Assembly (NCBI GenBank): GCA_037349105.1
Contig: JAYJMM010000113.1
Span: 1,364,001 to 1,428,000, forward strand
Reading direction: 5' to 3'
DNA length: 64,000 bases
Source: Limnomonas spitsbergensis
Taxonomy: Eukaryota > Chlorophyta > Chlorophyceae > Chlamydomonadales
In this document: positions 30,816 through 44,815 of the stretch, piece by piece
How the letters are laid out: each line of letters opens with the position of its first letter
How positions within the stretch are numbered: position 1 is the first letter of the stretch
Made by a program: the position numbers and the translations under genes
The notes under the pieces: model-generated
Databases searched by the model: none
What the model was told of the DNA's origin: nothing
What the model saw: only the letters and a program-made list of their open reading frames with translations

Positions 30816-33800
30816 ATGATAACGGTAGTATCGAGTGACAGCACTTTCTCCCATGGGCACATGCAGTACTTGGCTTGGTTACTCTTGACCATAATGGACC
30901 GCAACTACACCTCATTACATGAATACATTTACTGGTCTGAGCCCTTGGCATGGTCGCTATTCAGAGCTGGGCTATCACTGGCTGCGAGGCTGGGTATTGT
31001 CATGCTACGTATGGATGACATAAGTGCCCAACAAAGCTTCACTGAAACCTCATCAACTCTCCTCATGTTTGAGATCATGGCCATGCTACTGTGCGCGGGA
31101 CTTCAGATTGCCGCTTTTGCGCCAAATCAGATTCAGCTTTGCACGTTATCTTCTTTGTTTTGCACACGATAAATGGTATAAATACTCGTTTATTATGGCT
31201 GAATGTCCAGCGGTCATTCACCTCCGGGGCCTTTCTGTCGTCGCCCCGGTTAAGAATGAAGCACCAGCTAAGTGGCCCGGGCCAAAAGAGAGAGGCCATT
31301 CCGCGGGCGCAGCTGATGCCGTCGCGATTCACTCTAAGGTCAACACCGGCGACCACGGTGCACTGCATTCTGCTTTCCCAATCCCCGCCCAATCAGCCAG
31401 GCCCCCCCCGGAGGATAGAGCCGCAGCTCAGAAGGAGTGTCTGGACCACCATATCAAGGCATGAAATACAAAGGCATTCCGCCGGATCCTGCCCTCTAAG
31501 GATGACGTATATATCATGATGGACGGGCTGCGAGGCACATCCCAACTGGCGGCCTTGAAGGAGGCGACCTGGGCGGTTCAATATTTCGCGGACCAATGGT
31601 TCCCACGACACCATGTTGATCATGATATGTCCGGCACAACGAAGTTAAAGCCAATCGGCGACCGAAGATTTTGGGACGAAATGAATAAAAGCCGAAAGTC
31701 CCGGTAGGGGCTTTCTGCGGGAGCCGAAAGAAAAAAAGGGTGACTACGGCCGTAGGCCGCAAGTTATCGACGGTTGGGTTCGTCCGACGGCCGAAACCTG
31801 ACTGCGTTTTTGCCGATGTGTCGCAGACGTTTTTTGAACTTACAAGCTCGACCATACAAAAATGGTCGGGTTTGCAAGGGATGAAGCATCCGTTTTTACC
31901 GGCACCCTCAATGGTGTGGCCAAGCTTTTGAGACATGATATCCCATGGCTGGCTGCAGTCCACTGTGTGGCCCATCTATGTCATATGATCATGATTTCTG
32001 CCAAGAATCACGTCCGTGCTAAGCCATCCATGTTTGATATGAGAATAACAGAACACGGCCGAACAGAAACAAAACCGTTTCGGCGTCAACCGAGAAAATG
32101 GAATTGGCTGAAAGAAAAGTTTGGACCTTCGGATGGTCCAAGAAACGACCAAGACGGTCGAAGGAGAAAAATCGTGGGGATCTTTGCCACCTTTCCCGGG
32201 TTTCTTTTGGTGTCTTTACTTTTCTTGAACCCTTCGCTCTTTTTCAGGGTTGTTTTCTTTCGGGTGCGAACAACCATCGGCGTGTCAGTGCGATAACGCA
32301 CGGTATGCAACAACTTTTTCTAACACCAGCAGGTATCGAACTCGCGACCTCCGCTTGATCAGCATCGTCGGTGCTAGGCTGTAAGCGACTGACACCAGTA
32401 CGGCATTAGTCACGGTCGATTGGGTAGGTGGCGGGCGAGAGGTGTCATCGCCGCGCGGCCAAAAAGCTTCACGAATACACATCGCCTACACCCGACGTTG
32501 AGTAAAATATAACCACATTGCTAAAGCGCTGCTTTCAATCGAGGCCGCACTTGCGGCATAACACTGCGTTGCCACCCAGGCCGTGCATGCCGAGCATCGC
32601 CACTCGTTTCGGTATGTAGCATGGGTGGTTGGCCGGCGAGAGATGTCATCGGCCCCCAATTCGCAGCGACTGTAGTAACTTTTCGAATACATATCGCCTA
32701 CACTCGACGTTGAGTGCATTAGAATCACAATGTCAATGCGCATCTTTTGATCGCCTGCCCGGTGCCTGCTGAGCGTCGTGAGCTGTCCAGGCCGGCATAG
32801 TAGGTTCTGCTGCGCGTTTTTTTTTTTTTTTTTTTTTTTTTTTTAGTCACTTTTTTTTTCTAGGCACACTTTTTTTACAGTCTCCCATGAAGGAGATCCC
32901 TAAAAATGGCAGTTTCGGCGGTATCCGAAAAGAAAAAGACGACTTTCGGCTGGATCTGAAACTTTAAAAGGGGCGTATAACTTACTTGGCCACGTGAGGG
33001 TCTCCAAAAGATATACGGTAAGTGAATTCCCACGTGATCTCTCGGTACGCGCCCCGGAAGGTAAGGCAAGAGGCCCATAGCCGAACAAGCTTTACTTATC
33101 CATAATCCAGATAGCAGCCTAACGTGTACGATCTTGTGACCAGCGTGTAGTCACTGAGCTCACCCGTAGGCGTCCGTCACTCTCGTGAGGAAGAAGTCTG
33201 CCACGGATATGAAACGCCTTTCCTGTGTCCTGAAAAAAGGACAACGCGTTTTTTGCCTGACCAGCCAGTCACCAGTTCTTGCTTATGTTGTTTGCGTTGT
33301 GAATCTGATTTTTTGTTTGGAAAGCCAAATTTTGCCCTTGATAGACTGAAAATAGCATTTAGCAGCGACCCTCAACTTGAAGAGTTGCCAAGTAAAGATC
33401 TAGCAAAGCCCCGGCAGTGGAATTCCGGGTAAGCCGTGTGGAGAGACATGACGATCAAAGTTGAGGAATTATAAACCCAACTTGATTGTTACATGTGCAT
33501 TTGGATCAACGGTGGTGGTCGGAACGCGTGCATGCCAAGTGTTGACAGAAGTAAAGTTGTGGATCAGTGGATTGCTGAGTCCAAGTTTGAAGTGTTTTAG
33601 GGATGTATGTACGACGGTAAGCAATTCTTGAGTAGCAACGTGACGTGAGATGAGAGGATCTCCGAGCCTGACGTGCGATGTGAGGAGCGTGGATATTGGA
33701 GCCCCATTGCATCAGAAGGTCAGGGAGAGTTAGGGGACACGGCTTAAAGACCGCCATGAAGCATGGTTCTAAAAAGCAGGAGTGCCAGTGGACCCATCGG

Positions 33801-34196
33801 AGGATTCCAATTTCAAAAGGGACTGCTTGAGTGTGCTCGCGGTACCAGTGCTCAGGGACATCAAGGTACAGTGATCCAAGGGGAGTGCGGATCTAGATTG
33901 CATGAAGTCCCAACTTAGATGGCGAGCGTTCACCATGCCGCAGTAGGCAAATAACAGAGGCGTGCCAGACCCAAGCTGGACCCTGACCAAACCCTACACT
34001 TGAACGGACCATGGACCTGGACGGACCCCGACCCTAAGTGGACATTGATCGTGAGAAGACCCTGACCCTGAGCAGACCCTGACTCCCTCATGCCAACACA
34101 TAAGGAGCGCGCATGTGACTAACTGCCGCCTAAAGGCCGGAATTCGAGAAACGCCAGGAATTCCGGAACCGGAAAGGAAGGCAGTACGCAGCTGTC
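30816..34196 (+). repeat. Array unit 7 (3,381 bp, with nested insert)
   Basis: Differs from a standard unit only by the nested insert at 32173-32901. It is almost the same as unit 6 throughout, including the 26-bp deletion near 31298 and subfamily-B features, so units 6 and 7 are recent duplicates. The transposase-like ATG is at 31516. Confidence 0.88.
32173..32901. mobile_element. 729-bp insert with AAAAAT target duplication, copy 2
   Basis: Same insertion point, target duplication (32167-32172 and 32902-32907) and sequence as copy 1. The few differences include T-run length and one small change near 32590. Identical placement in adjacent units means one insertion event followed by tandem duplication of the whole unit, not two insertions. 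Confidence 0.78.
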
Positions 34197-36842
34197 ATGA
34201 TAACGGTAGTATCGAGTGACAGCACTTTCTCCCATGGGCACATGCAGTACTTGGCTTGGTTACTCTTGACCATAATGGACCGCAACTACACCTCATTACA
34301 TGAATACATTTACTGGTCTGAGCCCTTGGCATGGTCGCAATTTAGAGCTGGGCTATCACTGGCTGCGAGGCTGGGTATTGTCATGCTACGTATGGATGAC
34401 ATAAGTGCCCAACAAAGCTTCACTGAAACCTCATCAACTCTCCTCAGGTTTGAGATCATGGCCATGCTACTGTGCGCGGGACTTCAGATTGCCGCTTTTG
34501 CGCCAACTCAGATTCAGCTTTGCACGTTATCTTCTTTGTTTTGCACACGATAAATGGTATAAATACTCGTTTATTATGGCTGAATGTCCAGCGGTCATTC
34601 ACCTCCGGGGCCTTTCTGTCGTCGCCCCGGTTAAGAATGAAGCACCAACTAAGTGGCCCGGGCCAAAAGAGAGAGGCCATTCCGCGGGCGCAGCTGATGC
34701 CGTCGCGATTCACTCTAAGGTCAACACCGGCGACCACGGTGCACTGCATTCTGCTTTCCCAATCCCCGCCCAATCAGCCAGGCCCCCCCCGGAGGATAGA
34801 GCCGCAGCTCAGAAGGAGTGTCTGGACCACCATATCAAGGCATGAAATACAAAGGCATTCCGCCGGATCCTGCCCTCTAAGGATGACGTATATATCATGA
34901 TGGACGGGCTGCGAGGCACATCCCAACTGGCGGCCTTGAAGGAGGCGACCTGGGCGGTTCAATATTTCGCGGACCAATGGTTCCCACGACACCATGTTGA
35001 TCATGATATGTCCGGCACAACGAAGTTAAAGCCAATCGGCGACCGAAGATTTTGGGACGAAATGAATAAAAGCCGAAAGTCCCGGTAGGGGCTTTCTGCG
35101 GGAGCCGAAAGAAAAAAAGGGTGACTACGGCCGTAGGCCGCAAGTTATCGACGGTTGGGTTCGTCCGACGGCCGAAACCTGACTGCGTTTTTGCCGATGT
35201 GTCGCAGACGTTTTTTGAACTTACAAGCTCGACCATACAAAAATGGTCGGGCTTGCAAGGGATGAAGCATCCGTTTTTACCGGCACCCTCAATGGTGTGG
35301 CCAAGCTTTCGAGACATGATATCCCATGGCTGGCTGCAGTCCACTGTGTGGCCCATCTATGTCATATGATCATGATTTCTGCCAAGAATCACGTCCGTGC
35401 TAAGCCATCCATGTTTGATATGAGAATAACAGAACACGGCCGAACAGAAACAAAACCGTTTCGGCGTCAACCGAGAAAATGGAATTGGCTGAAAGAAAAG
35501 TTTGGACCTTCGGATGGTCCAAGAAACGACCAAGACGGTCGAAGGAGAAAAATGGCAGTTTCGGCGGTATCCGAAAAGAAAAAGACGACTTTCGGCTGGA
35601 TCTGAAACTTTAAAAGGGGCGTATAACTTACTTGGCCACGTGAGGGTCTCCAAAAGATATACGGTAAGTGCATTCCCACGTGATCTCTCGGTACGCGCCC
35701 CGGAAGGTAAGGCAAGAGGCCCATAGCCGAACAAGCTTTACTTATCCATAATCCAGATAGCAGCCTAACGTGTACGATCTTGTGACCAGCGTGTAGTCAC
35801 TGAGCTCACCCGTAGGCGTCCGTCACTCTCGTGAGGAAGAAGTCTGCCACGGATATGAAACGCCTTTCCTGTGTCCTGAAAAAAGGACAACGCGTTTTTT
35901 GCCTGACCATCCAGTCACCAGTTCTTGCTTATGTTGTTTGCGTTGTGAATCTGATTTTTTGTTTGGAAAGCCAAATTTTGCCCTTGATAGACTGAAAATA
36001 GCATTTAGCAGCGACCCTCAACTTGAAGAGTTGCCAAGTAAAGATCTAGCAAAGCCCCGGCAGTGGAATTCCGGGTAAGCCGTGTGGAGAGACATGACGA
36101 TCAAAGTTGAGGAATTATAAACCCAACTTGATTGTTACATGTGCATTTGGATCAACGGTGGTGGTCGGAACGCGTGCATGCCAAGTGTTGACAGAAGTAA
36201 AGTTGTGGATCAGTGGATTGCTGAGTCCAAGTTTGAAGTGTTTTAGGGATGTATGTACGACGGTAAGCAATTCTTGAGTAGCAACGTGACGTGAGATGAG
36301 AGGATCTCCGAGCCTGACGTGCGATGTGAGGAGCGTGGATATTGGAGCCCCATTGCATCAGAAGGTCAGGGAGAGTTAGGGGACACGGCTTAAAGACCGC
36401 CATGAAGCATGGTTCTAAAAAGCAGGAGTGCCAGTGGACCCATCGGAGGATTCCAATTTCAAAAGGGACTGCTTGAGTGTGCTCGCGGTACCAGTGCTCA
36501 GGGACATCAAGGTACAGTGATCCAAGGGGAGTGCGGATCTAGATTGCATGAAGTCCCAACTTAGATGGCGAGCGTTCACCATGCCGCAGTAGGCAAATAA
36601 CAGAGGCGTGCCAGACCCAAGCTGAACCCTGACCAAACCCTACACTTGAACGGACCATGGACCTGGACGGACCCCGACCCTAAGTGGACATTGATCGTGA
36701 GAAGACCCTGACCATGAGCAGACCCTGACTCCCTCATGCCAACACATAAGGAGCGCGCATGTGACTAACTGCCGCCTAAAGGCCGGAATTCGAGAAACGC
36801 CAGGAATTCCGGAACCGGAAAGGAAGGCAGTACGCAGCTGTC
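34197..36842 (+). repeat. Array unit 8 (subfamily B, 2,646 bp)
   Basis: Has the 26-bp deletion near 34679 and no nested insert. Two substitutions in the transposase-like segment (GGGCTTGCAAG near 35249 and AGCTTTCGAGAC near 35303) are shared only with unit 9. The transposase-like ATG is at 34897. Confidence 0.87.
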
Positions 36843-39513
36843 ATGATAACGGTAGTATCGAGTGACAGCACTTTCTCCCATGGGCACATGCAGTACTTGG
36901 CTTGGTTACTCTTGACCATAATGGACCGCAACTACACCTCATTACATGAATACATTTACTGGTCTGAGCCCTTGGCATGGTCGCAATTCAGAGCTGGGCT
37001 ATCACTGGCTGCGAGGCTGGGTATTGTCATGCCACGTATGGATGACATAAGTGCCCAACAAAGCTTCACTGAAACCTCATCAACTCTCCTCATGTTTGAG
37101 ATCATGGCCATGCTACTGTGCGCGGGACTTTAGATTGCCGCTTTTGCGCCAACTCAGATTCAGCTTTGCACGTTATCTTCTTTGTTTTGCACACGATAAA
37201 TGGTATACATACTCGTTTATTATGGTTAAAGGTCCAGCGGCCATTCACCTCCGGGGCCTTCCTGTCGTCGCCCCGGTTAAGAATCAAGCACCAGCTGAGT
37301 GGCCCGGGCCAAAAAGGAGAGGCCGGCCGCCTAGGCCGCAATCCATTGCCATTCCGCGGGCGCAGCTGATGCCGTCGCGATTCACTCTAAGGGCAACACC
37401 GGCGACCACGGTGCACTGCATTCTGCTTTCTCAATCCCCGCCCAATCAGCCAGGCCCCCCCCGGAGGATAGAGCCGCAGCTCAGAAGGAGTGTCTGGACC
37501 ACCATATCAAGGCATGAAATACAAAGGCATTCCGCCGGATCCTGCCCTCTAAGGATGACGTATATATCATGATGGACGGGCTGCGAGGCACATCCCAACT
37601 GGCGGCCTTGAAGGAGGCGACCTGGGCGGTTCAATACTTCGCGGACCAATGGTTCCCACGACACCATGTTGATCATGATATGTCCGGCACAACGAAATTA
37701 AAGCCAATCGGCGACCGAAATTTTGGGACGAAATGAATAAAAGCCGAAAGTCCCGGTAGGGGCTTTCTGCGGGAGCCGAAAGAAAAAAAGGGTGACTACG
37801 GCCGTAGGCCGCAAGTTATCGACGGTTGGGTTCGTCCGACGGCCGAAACCTGACTGCGTTTTTGCCGATGTGTCGCAGACGTTTTTTGAACTTACAAGCT
37901 CGACCATACAAAAATGGTCGGGCTTGCAAGGGATGAAGCATCCGTTTTTACCGGCACCCTCAATGGTGTGGCCAAGCTTTCGAGACATGATATCCCATGG
38001 CTGGCTGCAGTCCACTGTGTGGCCCATCTATGTCATATGATCATGATTTCTGCCAAGAATCACGTCCGTGCTAAGCCATCCATGTTTGATATGAGAATAA
38101 CAGAACACGGCCGAACAGAAACAAAACCGTTTCGGCGTCAACCGAGAAAATGGAATTGGCTGAAAGAAAAGTTTGGACCTTCGGATGGTCCAAGAAACGA
38201 CCAAGACGGTCGAAGGAGAAAAATGGCAGTTTCGGCGGTATCCGAAAAGAAAAAGACGACTTTCGGCTGGATCTGAAACTTTAAAAGGGGCGTATAACTT
38301 ACTTGGCCACGTGAGGGTCTCCAAAAGATATACGGTAAGTGAATTCCCACGTGATCTCTCGGTACGCGCCCCGGAAGGTAAGGCAAGAGGCCCATAGCCG
38401 AGCAAGCTTTACTTATCCATAATCCAGATAGCAGCCTAACGTGTACGATCTTGTGACCAGCGTGTAGTCACAGAGCTCACCCGTAGGCGTCCGTCACTCT
38501 CGTGAGGAAGAAGTCTGCCACGGATATGAAACGCCTTTCCTGTGTCCTTAAAAAAGGACAACGCGTTTTTTGCCTGACCAGCCAGTCACCAGTTCTTGCT
38601 TATGTTGTTTGCGTTGTGAATCTGATTTTTTGTTTGGAAAGCCAAATTTTGCCCTTGATAGACTGAAAATAGCATTTAGCAGCGACCCTCAACTTGAAGA
38701 GTTGCCAAGTAAAGATCTAGCAAAGCCCCGGCAGTGGAATTCCGGGTAAGCCGTGTGGAGAGACATGACGATCAAAGTTGAGGAATTATAAACCCAACTT
38801 GATTGTTACATGTGCATTTGGATCAACGGTGGTGGTCGGAACGCGTGCATGCCAAGTGTTGACAGAAGTAAAGTTGTGGATCAGTGGATTGCTGAGTCCA
38901 AGTTTGAAGTGTTTTAGGGATGTATGTACGACGGTAAGCAATTCTTGAGTAGCAACGTGACGTGAGATGAGAGGATCTCCGAGCCTGACGTGCGATGTGA
39001 GGAGCGTGGATATTGGAGCCCCATTGTATCAGAAGGTCAGGGAGAGTTAGGGGACACGGCTTAAAGACCGCCATGAAGCATGGTTCTAAAAAGCAGGAGT
39101 GTCAGTGGACCCATCGGAGGATTCCAATTTCAAAAGGGACTGCTTGAGTGTGCTCGCGGTACCAGTGCTCAGGGACATCAAGGTACAGTGATCCAAGGGG
39201 AGTGCGGATCTAGATTGTATGAAGTCCCAACTTAGATGGCGAGCGTTCACCATGCCGCAGTAGGCAAATAACAGAGGCGTGCCAGACCCAAGCTGGACCC
39301 TGACCTAACCCTACACCAGAACGGACCATGGACCTGGACGGACCCCGACCCTAAGTGGACATTGATCGTGAGAAGTCCCTGACCCTGAGCAGACCCTGAC
39401 TCCCTCATGCCAACACATAAGGAGCGCGCATGTGACTAACTGCCGCCTAATGGCCGGAATTCGAGAAACGGCAGGAATTCCGGAACCGGAAAGGAAGGCA
39501 GTACGCAGCTGTC
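36843..39513 (+). repeat. Array unit 9 (mosaic, 2,671 bp)
   Basis: A patchwork unit. Near 37320 it retains the 26 bp deleted in units 6, 7, 8 and 10. The first frame ends early at a TAG at about 37131 shared with unit 11. A 1-bp deletion near 37718 (CCGAAATTTT) is shared with unit 10, and two substitutions near 37920 and 37980 are shared with unit 8. No single duplication history gives this pattern; conversion or unequal exchange between units does. Confidence 0.87.
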
Positions 39514-42158
39514 ATGATAACGGTAGTATCGAGTGACAGCACTTTCTCCCATAGGCCCATGCAGTACTTGGCTTGGTTACTCTTGACCATAATGGACCGC
39601 AACTACACCTCATTACATGAATACATTTACTGGTCTGAGCCCTTGGCATGGTCGCAGTTCAGAGATGGGCTATCACTGGCTGCGAGGCTGGGTATTGTCA
39701 TGCTACGTATGGAGGACATAAGTGCCCAACAAAGCTTCACTAAAACCTCATCAACTCTCCTCATGTTTGAGATCATGGCCATGCTACTGTGCGCGGGACT
39801 TCAGATTGCCGCTTTTGCGCCAACTCAGATTCAGCGTTGCACGTTATCTTCTTTGTTTTGCACACGATAAATGGTATAAATACTCGTTTATTATGGCTGA
39901 ATGTCCAGCGGTCATTCACCTCCGGGGCCTTTCTGTCGTCGCCCCGGTTAAGAATGAAGCACCAGCTAAGTGGCCCGGGCCAAAAGAGAGAGGCCATTCC
40001 GCGGGCGCAGCTGATGCCGTCGCGATTCACTCTAAGGTCAACACCGGCGACCACGGTGCACGGCATTTTGCTTTCCCAATCCCCGCCCAATCAGCCATGC
40101 CCCCCCCGGAGGATAGAGCCGCAGCTCAGAAGGAGTGTCTGGACCACCATATCAAGGCATGAAATACAAAGGCATTCCGCCGGATCCTGCCCTCTAAGGA
40201 TGACGTATATATCATGATGGACGGGCTGCGAGGCACATCCCAACTGGCGGCCTTGAAGGAGGCGACCTGGGCGGTTCAATACTTCGCGGACCAATGGTTC
40301 CCACGACACCATGTTGATCATGATATGTCCGGCACAACGAAGTTAAAGCCAATCGGCGACCGAAATTTTGGGACGAAATGAATAAAAGCCGAAAGTCCCG
40401 GTAGGGGCTTTCTGCGGGAGCCGAAAGAAAAAAAGGGTGACTACGGCCGTAGGCCGCAAGTTATCGACGGTTGGGTTCGTCCGACGGCCGAAACCTGACT
40501 GCGTTTTTGCCGATGTGTCGCAGACGTTTTTTGAACTTACAAGCTCGACCATACAAAAATGGTCGGGTTTGCAAGGGATGAAGCATCCGTTTTTACCGGC
40601 ACCCTCAATGGTGTGGCCAAGCTTTTGAGACATGATATCCCATGGCTGGCTGCAGTCCACTGTGTGGCCCATCTATGTCATATGATCATGATTTCTGCCA
40701 AGAATCACGTCCGTGCTAAGCCATCCATGTTTGATATGAGAATAACAGAACACGGCCGAACAGAAACAAAACCGTTTCGGCGTCAACCGAGAAAATGGAA
40801 TTGGCTGAAAGAAAAGTTTGGACCTTCGGATGGTCCAAGAAACGACCAAGACGGTCGAAGGAGAAAAATGGCAGTTTCGGCGGTATCCGAAAAGAAAAAG
40901 ACGACTTTCGGCTGGATCCGAAACTTTAAAAGGGGCGTATAACTTACTTGGCCACGTGAGGGTCTCCAAAAGATATACGGTAAGTGAATTCCCACGTGAT
41001 CTCTCGGTACGCGCCCCGGAAGGTAAGGCAAGAGGCACATAGCCGAACAAGCTTTACTTATCCATAATCCAGATAGCAGCCTAACGTGTACGATCTTGCG
41101 ACCAGCGTGTAGTCACTGAGCTCACCCGTAGGCTTCCGTCAGTCTCGTGAGGAAGAAGTCTGCCACGGATATGAAACGCCTTTCCTGTGTCCTTAAAAAA
41201 GGACAACGCGTTTTTTGCCTGACCAGCCAGTCACCAATTCCTGCTTGCGTTGTTTGCGTTGTGAATCTGATTTTTTGTTTGGAAAGCCAAATTCTGCCCT
41301 TGATAGACTGAAAATAGCATTTAGCAGCGACCCTCAACTTGAAGAGTTGCCAAGTAAAGATCTAGCAAAGCCCCGGCAGTGGAATTCCGGGTAAGCCGTG
41401 TGGAGAGACATGACGATCAAAGTTGAGGAATTATAAACACAACTTGATTGTTACATGTGCATTTGGATCAACGGTGGTGGTCGGAACGCGTGCATGCCAA
41501 GTGTTGACAGAAGTAAAGTTGTGGATCAGTGGATTGCTGAGTCCAAGTTTGAAGTGTTTTAGGGATGTATGTACGACGGTAAGCAATTCTTGAGTAGCAA
41601 CGTGACGTGAGATGAGAGGATCTCCGAGCCTGACGTGCGATGTGAGGAGCGTGGATCTTGGAGCCCCATTGCATCAGAAGGTCAGGGAGAGTTAGGGGAC
41701 ACGGCTTAAAGACCGCCATGAAGCATGGTTCTAAAAAGCAGGAGTGTCAGTGGACCCATCGGAGGATTCCAATTTCAAAAGGGACTGCTTGAGTGTGCTC
41801 GCGGTACCAGTGCTCAGGGACATCAAGGTACAGTGATCCAAGGGGAGTGCGGATCTAGATTGCATGAAGTCCCAACTTAGATGGCGAGCGTTCACCATGC
41901 CGCAGTAGGCAAATAACAGAGGCGTGCCAGACCCAAGCTGAACCCTGACCTAACCCTACACCAGAACGGACCATGGACCTGAACGGACCCCGACCCTAAT
42001 TGGACATTTATCGTGAGAAGACCCTGACCCTGAGCAGACCCTGACTCCCTCATGCCAACACATAAGGAGCGCGCATGTGACTAACTGCCGCCTAATGGCC
42101 GGAATTCGAGAAACGCCAGGAATTCCGGAACCGGAGAGGAAGGCAGTACGTAGCTGTC
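39514..42158 (+). repeat. Array unit 10 (subfamily B, 2,645 bp)
   Basis: Carries the 26-bp deletion near 39996 and the 1-bp deletion near 40364 that it shares with unit 9. The transposase-like ATG is at 40214. Further private changes appear at 39553-39558 (CCATAGGCCC). Confidence 0.87.
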
Positions 42159-44815
42159 ATGATAACGGCAGTATCGAGTGACAGCACTTTCTCCCATGGG
42201 CACATGCAGTACTTGGCTTGGTTACTCTTGACCATAATGGACCGCAACTACACCTCATTACATGAATACATTTACTGGTCTGAGCCCTTGGCATGGTCGC
42301 AGTTCAGAGATGGGCTATCACTGGCTGCGAGGCTGGGTATTGTCATGCTACGTATCGAGGACATAGGTGCCCAACAAAGCTTCACTGAAACCTCATCAAC
42401 TCTCCTCATGTTTGAGATCATGGCCATGCTACTGTGCGCGGGACTTTAGATTGCCGCTTTTGCGCCAACTCAGATTCAGCTTTGCACGTTATCTTCTTTT
42501 TTTTGCACACGATAAATGGTATAAATACTCGTTTATTATGGTTGACGGTCCAGCGGCCATTCACGTCCAAAAGGGCCTTTCTGTCGTCGCCCCGGTTAAG
42601 AATGAAGCACCAGCTGAGTGGCCCGGGCCAAAAGGGGGAGGCCGGCAGCCTAGGCCGCAATCCATTGCCATTCCGCGGGAGCAGCTGATGCCGTCGCGAT
42701 TCACTCTAAGGGCAACACCGGCGACCACGGTGCACGGCATTCTGCTTTCCCAATCCCCGCCCAATCAGCCATGCCCCCCCCGGAGGATAGAGCCGCAGCT
42801 CAGAAGGAGTGTCTGGACCACCATATCAAGGCATGAAATACAAAGGCATTCCGCCGGATCCTGTCCTCTAAGGATGACCTATATATCATGATGGACGGGC
42901 TGCGAGGCACATCCCAACTGGCGGCCTTGAAGGAGGCGACCCGGGCGGTTCAATACTTTGCGGACCAATGGTTCCCACGACAACATGTTGATCATGATAT
43001 GTCCGGCACAACGAAGTTAAAGCCAATCGGCGACCGAAGATTTTGGGACGAAATGAATAAAAGGGCTTTCTGCGGGAGCCGAAAGAAAAAAATGGTGACT
43101 ATGGCCGTAGGCCGCAATTTATCGACGGTTGGGTTCGGCCGACGGCCGAAACCTGACTGCGTTTTTGCCGATGTGTCGCCGACGTTTTTTTGAACTTACA
43201 AGCTCGACCATCCGAATATGGTCGGGTTTGCAAGCGATGGTGCATCCGTTTTCACCTGCACCCTCAATGGTGTGGCCAAGCTTTTGAGACATGATATCCC
43301 ATGGCTGGCTGCAATCCACTGTGTGGCCCATCTATGTCATCTGATCATGATTTATGCCAAGAATCACGTCCGTGCTAAGCCATCCATGTTTGATATAAGA
43401 ATATCAAAAAACGGCCGAACAGAAACAACACCGTTTGGCGTCAACCGAAAAAAAATGGAATTGGCTGAAAGAAAAACTGGACCTTCGGATGGTCCAAGAA
43501 ACGCCCAAGACGGTCGAAGGAAAAAATTGCAGTTTCGGCGGTATCCGAAAAGAAAATACGACTTTCGGCTGGATCCGAAACTTAAAAAGGGGCGTATAAC
43601 TTACTTGGCCACGTGAGGGTCTCCAAAAGATACACGGTAAGTGAATTCCCACATGATGTCTCGGTACGCGCCCCGGAAGCTAAGGCAAGAGGCCCATAGC
43701 CTAACAAGCTTTACTTATCCATAATCCAGAAAGCAGCCTAATTTGTACGATCTTGCGACCAGCGTGTAGTCACTGAGCTCACCCGTAGGCGTCCGTCACT
43801 GTCGTGAGGAAGAAGTCTGCCACGGATATGAAGCGCCTTTCTTGTGTCCTTAAAAAAGGACAACGCGGTTTTTGCCTAGACAACCTCAGTCACCAGTTCC
43901 TGCTTACGTTGTTTGCGCTGTGAATCTGATTTTTTGTTTGGAAAGCCAAATTCTGCCCTTGATAGACTGAAAATAGCATTTAGCAGCGACCCTCAACTTG
44001 AAGAGTTGCCAAGTAAAGATCTAGCAAAGCCCCGGCAGTGGAATTCCGGGTAAGCCGTGTGGAGAGACATGACGATCAAAGTTGAGGAATTATGAACCCA
44101 ACTTGATTGTTACATGTGCATTTGGATCAACGGTGGTGGTCGGACCGCGTGCATGCCAAGTGTTGACAGAAGTAAAGTTGTGGATCAGTGGATTTCTGAG
44201 TCCAAGTTTTTAAGTGTTCTAGGATTGTGCGAAGGTAAGCAATTATTGAGGAGCAACATGACGCGATCTGAGAGGATCTCCGAGCCTGACGTGCGATGTG
44301 AGGAGCGTGGATCTTGGAGCCCCATTGCATCAGAAGGCCAGGGAGAGTTAGGGGACACGGCTTAAAGACCGCCATGAAGCATGGTTCTAAAAAACAGGAG
44401 TGTCAGTGGACCCATCGGAGGATTCCAATTTCAAAAGTGACAGCTTGAGTGTGCTCGCGGTACCAGTGCTCAGGGACATCAAGGTACAGTGATCCAAGGG
44501 GAGTGCAGATCTAGATTGCATGAAGTCCCAACTTAGATGGCGAGCGTTCACCATGCCGCAGGTGGCAAAATAACAGAGGCGTGCCATACCCAAGCTGGAC
44601 CCTGACCTAACCCTACACCAGAACGGACCATGGACCTGGACGGACCCCGACCCTAAGTGGACATTGATTTTGAGAAGACCCTGACCCTGAGCAGACCCTG
44701 ACTCCCTCATGCCAACACATAAGGAGCGCGCATGTGACTAACTGCCGCCTATAGGCCGGAATTCGAGAAACGCCAGGAATTCCGGAACCGGAAAGGAAGG
44801 CAGTACGTAGCTGTC
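42159..44815 (+). repeat. Array unit 11 (subfamily A type, 2,657 bp)
   Basis: Returns to the subfamily-A state: it has the 26-bp tract and lacks the 17-bp hairpin arm. A private replacement reads CACGTCCAAAAGGGCC at about 42563. The first frame is cut by the TAG at about 42447 shared with unit 9. The transposase-like pieces are at 42888-43193 and 43218-43616. Confidence 0.86.
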
